Source: an uncultured Coriobacteriaceae bacterium (GTDB taxonomy: Bacteria > Actinomycetota > Coriobacteriia > Coriobacteriales > QAMH01). From it: 13,019 nt of DNA. The notes under the pieces are model-generated. The model was given only the letters and a program-made list of their open reading frames with translations, ran no database searches and was not told the origin of the DNA. The stretch is taken from NCBI GenBank assembly GCA_902796975.1, contig CADBRF010000005.1:1-13019 (forward strand). The letters are read 5' to 3'. A program made the position numbers and the translations under genes. Below are positions 12,553 through 13,019 of this stretch, piece after piece. Each line of letters opens with the position of its first letter. Within the stretch, counting starts at the first letter, position 1.

Positions 12553-13019
12553 GTGGTGACGGCTGTGGCAGGCATTGCAGGCAGAACAATTCGAAAACGT
12601 GATTTCTTAGCGGAACCGCGCGCAGTTTTCTTTTTCGCCGCTGTCGCAACCTTGCTGCTTACGTTCTCGATGATGCTGCCGCTCTCTGCATTTGCTGTTG
12701 AAGACAGCGCGGATGCGGAAGCAACCGCAATGCAAGCACTCACCGAGCTTCCAGCAATGTCCGAAGAGGCTACCACGCCCGTTGTGTCCTATGCGGCAGC
12801 TCAAGACAAGACGTCCGCTTCTGTTGAGCCGGCTCAGGCTGATAGCCACGCCGCAAACCCGGACGAGCAAACTGGCGCAGCTGACCAGTCTCAATCCCAG
12901 CCTGCTGCTCAGAACGAACCAACTAACACGAGTGTGGACGAGGCCAACGCGGGCGAGGGCGCGGCACCTGCAGCTACTTCTGCTGGACCGCTCGTCAAGG
13001 TGCCAACCGCACCCAATAC
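12553..13019 (+). CDS. Exported Ala/Glu/Gln-rich protein, N-terminal part (runs off the window)
   Basis: An open frame runs from upstream of 12553 to the edge with no stop, giving about 155 residues. The start is unsure: GTG 12553, GTG 12556 or GTG 12565. Only the last has a purine-rich GGGGTGG at a usable distance, and the nearby ATG 12548 is out of frame and hits a stop at once. The sequence has a basic N-region (RTIRKRD), a hydrophobic core (AVFFFAAVATLLLTFSMML) and a signal cleavage site near LSAFA. After that it is an Ala/Glu/Gln/Ser/Thr-rich, disordered-looking stretch like the linker of the autolysin upstream. It probably is a second surface protein, perhaps another wall hydrolase or wall-binding protein, but no functional domain is inside the window. 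Confidence 0.75.
   Translation, partial: MVTAVAGIAGRTIRKRDFLAEPRAVFFFAAVATLLLTFSMMLPLSAFAVEDSADAEATAMQALTELPAMSEEATTPVVSYAAAQDKTSASVEPAQADSHAANPDEQTGAADQSQSQPAAQNEPTNTSVDEANAGEGAAPAATSAGPLVKVPTAPN

Overview
The window looks like a piece of chromosome from a moderately high-GC, anaerobic Gram-positive actinobacterium, most likely of the class Coriobacteriia (Olsenella/Collinsella/Atopobium-like). This rests on an exported amidase with YYF/GW-type wall-binding modules, a corrinoid-type methyltransferase, strong GC bias at third codon positions and clear purine-rich ribosome sites. The genus call is inference, not a database match.

Layout, left to right. Positions 1-283 hold a degenerate intergenic repeat array (array A). 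It is followed by a near-perfect 24-bp palindrome and a promoter-like pair driving a uroporphyrinogen-decarboxylase-family methyltransferase of the MtaA/CmuA type (417-1424), which ends in a clear hairpin terminator. Array B (1545-1774) runs from there to the stop codon of a minus-strand family-2 glycosyltransferase (1776-2759). A second, rhamnosyltransferase-like family-2 enzyme (3004-3924) diverges from it. Next comes a compact plus-strand set: a polyprenyl-phosphate sugar synthase-like enzyme that appears to start with CTG (4086-4790), a DUF2304 membrane protein (4794-5156) and a large polytopic membrane protein (5184-7241). After a hairpin follows an A/T-richer gene for a membrane-anchored SGNH-hydrolase-like protein (7310-8683). 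Then comes a large secreted bifunctional peptidoglycan hydrolase (8940-12011: amidase_3, six wall-binding modules, glucosaminidase). Array C (12007-12351) begins inside its last codons. The window ends in the 5' part of another exported Ala/Glu-rich protein (about 12553 to the edge).

How the genes may work together. The middle block reads as a surface-glycan module. Cytoplasmic GT2 enzymes build a glycan. The DPM1-like synthase with its DUF2304 partner would load a sugar on a polyprenyl phosphate, the polytopic protein could use that donor outside the membrane, and the SGNH protein may modify the product. The hydrolases at the right remodel the same cell wall. The methyltransferase at the left is functionally separate.

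The most unusual structure is the repeat family. Its units are 32 and 83 bp long and alternate with almost no length drift despite strong sequence divergence. Array C is three 115-bp periods and array B is two, and both abut a stop codon. The 83-bp unit appears to carry an inverted copy of the 32-bp monomer.
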